Of a stretch of DNA of 64,000 nucleotides, positions 62,476 through 64,000 are shown one piece after another. Source of the DNA: Winogradskyella marincola. Lineage in GTDB: Bacteria; Bacteroidota; Bacteroidia; Flavobacteriales; Flavobacteriaceae. Both the position numbers and the translations under genes were made by a program. The stretch covers positions 389,901-453,900 of the forward strand of contig NZ_JARSBN010000001.1 in NCBI RefSeq assembly GCF_029624125.1, read 5' to 3'. The notes under the pieces are model-generated. The model saw only the letters and a list, made by a program, of their open reading frames with translations, did no database searches and was not told where the DNA came from. Position 1 is the first letter of the stretch. Each line of letters begins with the position of its first letter.

Positions 62476-62483
62476 TATTTTTG
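62476..62483 (+). promoter_or_regulatory. Promoter -7 element TATTTTTG of purH
   Basis: TATTTTTG, 26 bases before the purH ATG at 62510. No convincing -33 box. Confidence 0.5.
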
Positions 62484-62509
62484 CAGCATCAAAATCACAA
62501 CACAACATT

Positions 62510-64000
62510 ATGAGCAACAAAACCATATCCTCAGCGCTAATTTCGGTATTTAGTAAAGACGGATTAGAACCAATCGTAAAAAAATTAAACGACCTTAACG
62601 TTACCATTTATTCAACAGGTGGAACAGAAAAATTTATTAAAGATTTAGGCATTAATGTCGTACCTGTAGAAGACGTTACATCTTACCCATCAATCTTAGG
62701 TGGAAGAGTTAAAACTTTGCATCCAAAAGTTTTTGGAGGCATTTTAAATCGTCAAAATCATGAAGGTGATGTAGCAGAACTTGCTGAGTTTGAAATTCCG
62801 CAAATAGATTTGGTTATCGTTGACTTATATCCTTTTGAGAAAACGGTAGCATCTGGTGCTAGCAACCAAGATATTATTGAAAAAATTGATATTGGAGGTA
62901 TTTCACTTATTAGAGCTGCTGCTAAAAACTATGCAGATGTTACCTGTGTATCTTCTGTAGATGATTATGCGGAATTTTTAGAATTACTTGAATCTAAAAA
63001 TGGAGAAACTTCTGAAGAAGACCGTAAGCGTTTTGCTGCAAAGGCTTTTAATGTATCTTCTCACTACGATTCTGCTATTTTTAATTATTTCAATAAAGAT
63101 GAAGAAGAAACCGTTTTAAAGATTAGTGAGACTAAAGGAAAAGTATTGCGTTATGGCGAAAACCCTCACCAAAAAGGATTCTTCTTTGGTGATTTTGATG
63201 CCATGTTCACAAAACTTCATGGTAAAGAACTAAGCTACAACAACCTTCTAGATGTTGATGCTGCTGTAAATCTTATTTTAGAATTTAAAGGTGAAGATCC
63301 AACTTTTGCTATTTTAAAGCATAATAATGCTTGTGGTTTTGCACAAAGAGACACCATTCACCAAGCGTATGTAGATGCGTTAGCTGGAGATCCTGTTTCT
63401 GCTTTTGGTGGTATTTTAATCTCAAATACAGAGATTGATAAAGCGACAGCAGAAGAAATTCACAAGTTATTCTGTGAGGTTGTTATTGCACCTTCATTTA
63501 GTGATGATGCTTTAGAGATTTTAAAAGGAAAGAAAAACAGAATTCTTTTAATCTTAAATGATGTTGAACTATCTGAAAAAACAGTTAGAACTTGTTTAAA
63601 TGGTGTTTTAGTTCAAGATAAAGACAACAAAACTGATGGTTTAGAAGACTTAAAAACAGCTACAACAAAAGCACCTACTGATGCTGAAAAAGAAGATTTA
63701 ATTTTTGCTTCAAAACTTTGTAAGCATACAAAATCTAACACTATTGTTCTAGCTAAAAACAAGCAACTTTTAGCAAGCGGAACAGGACAAACAAGTCGTG
63801 TAGATGCACTAAACCAAGCTATTCACAAAGCAAAATCTTTCAATTTTGATTTAGAAGGAGCTGTTATGGCAAGTGATGCGTTTTTCCCTTTTCCTGATTG
63901 TGTTGAGATTGCAGATAATGCAGGTATTACAGCTGTGATTCAACCTGGTGGCTCTATAAAAGACGAATTAAGCATCAATTATTGTAACGAAAATAATGTT
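62510..64000 (+). CDS. purH: Bifunctional AICAR transformylase/IMP cyclohydrolase PurH (partial, cut by right edge)
   Basis: The frame is open from the ATG at 62510 to the end of the window (497 codons), so only about a dozen C-terminal residues are missing. It performs the last two steps of IMP synthesis: formylation of AICAR, then ring closure. N-terminal IMP cyclohydrolase: ISVFSKDGLEPIVKKL, STGGTEKFI, ILGGRVKTLHPKVFGGIL, IDLVIVDLYPFEKT and DIGGISLIRAAAKNY. C-terminal transformylase: LRYGENPHQKGFF, ILKHNNACGFA, DPVSAFGGIL and DAFFPFPDCVEIA. Normal in every respect. Its own -7 box precedes it. Confidence 0.97.
   Translation, partial: MSNKTISSALISVFSKDGLEPIVKKLNDLNVTIYSTGGTEKFIKDLGINVVPVEDVTSYPSILGGRVKTLHPKVFGGILNRQNHEGDVAELAEFEIPQIDLVIVDLYPFEKTVASGASNQDIIEKIDIGGISLIRAAAKNYADVTCVSSVDDYAEFLELLESKNGETSEEDRKRFAAKAFNVSSHYDSAIFNYFNKDEEETVLKISETKGKVLRYGENPHQKGFFFGDFDAMFTKLHGKELSYNNLLDVDAAVNLILEFKGEDPTFAILKHNNACGFAQRDTIHQAYVDALAGDPVSAFGGILISNTEIDKATAEEIHKLFCEVVIAPSFSDDALEILKGKKNRILLILNDVELSEKTVRTCLNGVLVQDKDNKTDGLEDLKTATTKAPTDAEKEDLIFASKLCKHTKSNTIVLAKNKQLLASGTGQTSRVDALNQAIHKAKSFNFDLEGAVMASDAFFPFPDCVEIADNAGITAVIQPGGSIKDELSINYCNENNV

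Overview
The window is AT-rich chromosomal DNA from a member of the Flavobacteriaceae (Bacteroidota). The evidence is the gldK-L-M-N gliding/type IX secretion (T9SS) operon, a giant secreted protein with a T9SS sorting tail, the exosortase F pair (xrtF plus its partner), DUF983, CPXCG and HYC_CC_PP family proteins, and many promoters of the Bacteroidota form TAnnTTTG. Nothing in the sequence fixes the genus.

Layout. (1) Positions 1-17745, all on the + strand, form a dense metal-resistance island. It starts with the tail of a mercury transport gene and a GDCCVxC protein, then a Zn/Cd-type P1B ATPase and a HYC_CC_PP protein. A copper block follows: CusA-like RND pump, TolC-like channel, multicopper oxidase fused to an outer-membrane barrel, small HMA proteins, DUF3347 lipoprotein, haem-binding protein, an AraC-type regulator with an HMA-like head, Cu(I) ATPase CopA, DUF305 protein and a CusB-like adaptor. 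(2) Positions 17903-23068, on the - strand, are a mobile-element module: TOPRIM/DUF6371 primase-like protein, a 70-residue protein, a RepA-like AAA ATPase, a ribbon-helix-helix protein, an unknown protein and a tyrosine integrase. The integrase lies immediately downstream of an initiator tRNA-fMet gene (23123-23195, - strand). The left end of the element is outside the window. (3) From 23123 rightwards the content looks like core chromosome: a leucine-rich repeat protein, an RND multidrug efflux operon, ABC-F, DUF983, an FAD oxidoreductase, gldK-L-M-N, an arginase-fold pseudoenzyme with topA, miaB, a sigma-54 activator, lptE, secG, groES-groEL, a very small gene, the T9SS cargo protein, a second (chromosomal) metal locus (HMA protein, TonB receptor, HMA-MauE protein, HYC_CC_PP), xrtF, a free-Met-sulfoxide reductase, an ABC permease and purH, which runs off the right edge.

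How the parts fit. The island carries a complete copper-removal chain. CopA would move Cu(I) out of the cytoplasm, small secreted HMA/DUF3347/DUF305 proteins would bind it in the envelope, the barrel-anchored oxidase would oxidise it, and the CusA-CusB-TolC complex would expel it. The AraC-type protein is the obvious candidate regulator. The chromosomal locus at 55.6-59.5 kb uses the same small-protein families around a TonB receptor, so it looks like metal handling or uptake rather than export. The gldKLMN core and the 1307-residue sorted protein are a secretion machine and one of its likely cargos.

The strongest candidates for undescribed biology are the HMA-AraC regulator, the oxidase-barrel fusion, the free and fused DUF3347 proteins, the TonB/HMA/HYC locus, a 28-residue basic gene with two tandem terminators, GTG starts sitting directly on -7 boxes, and a 17-bp perfect inverted repeat in the mobile module.
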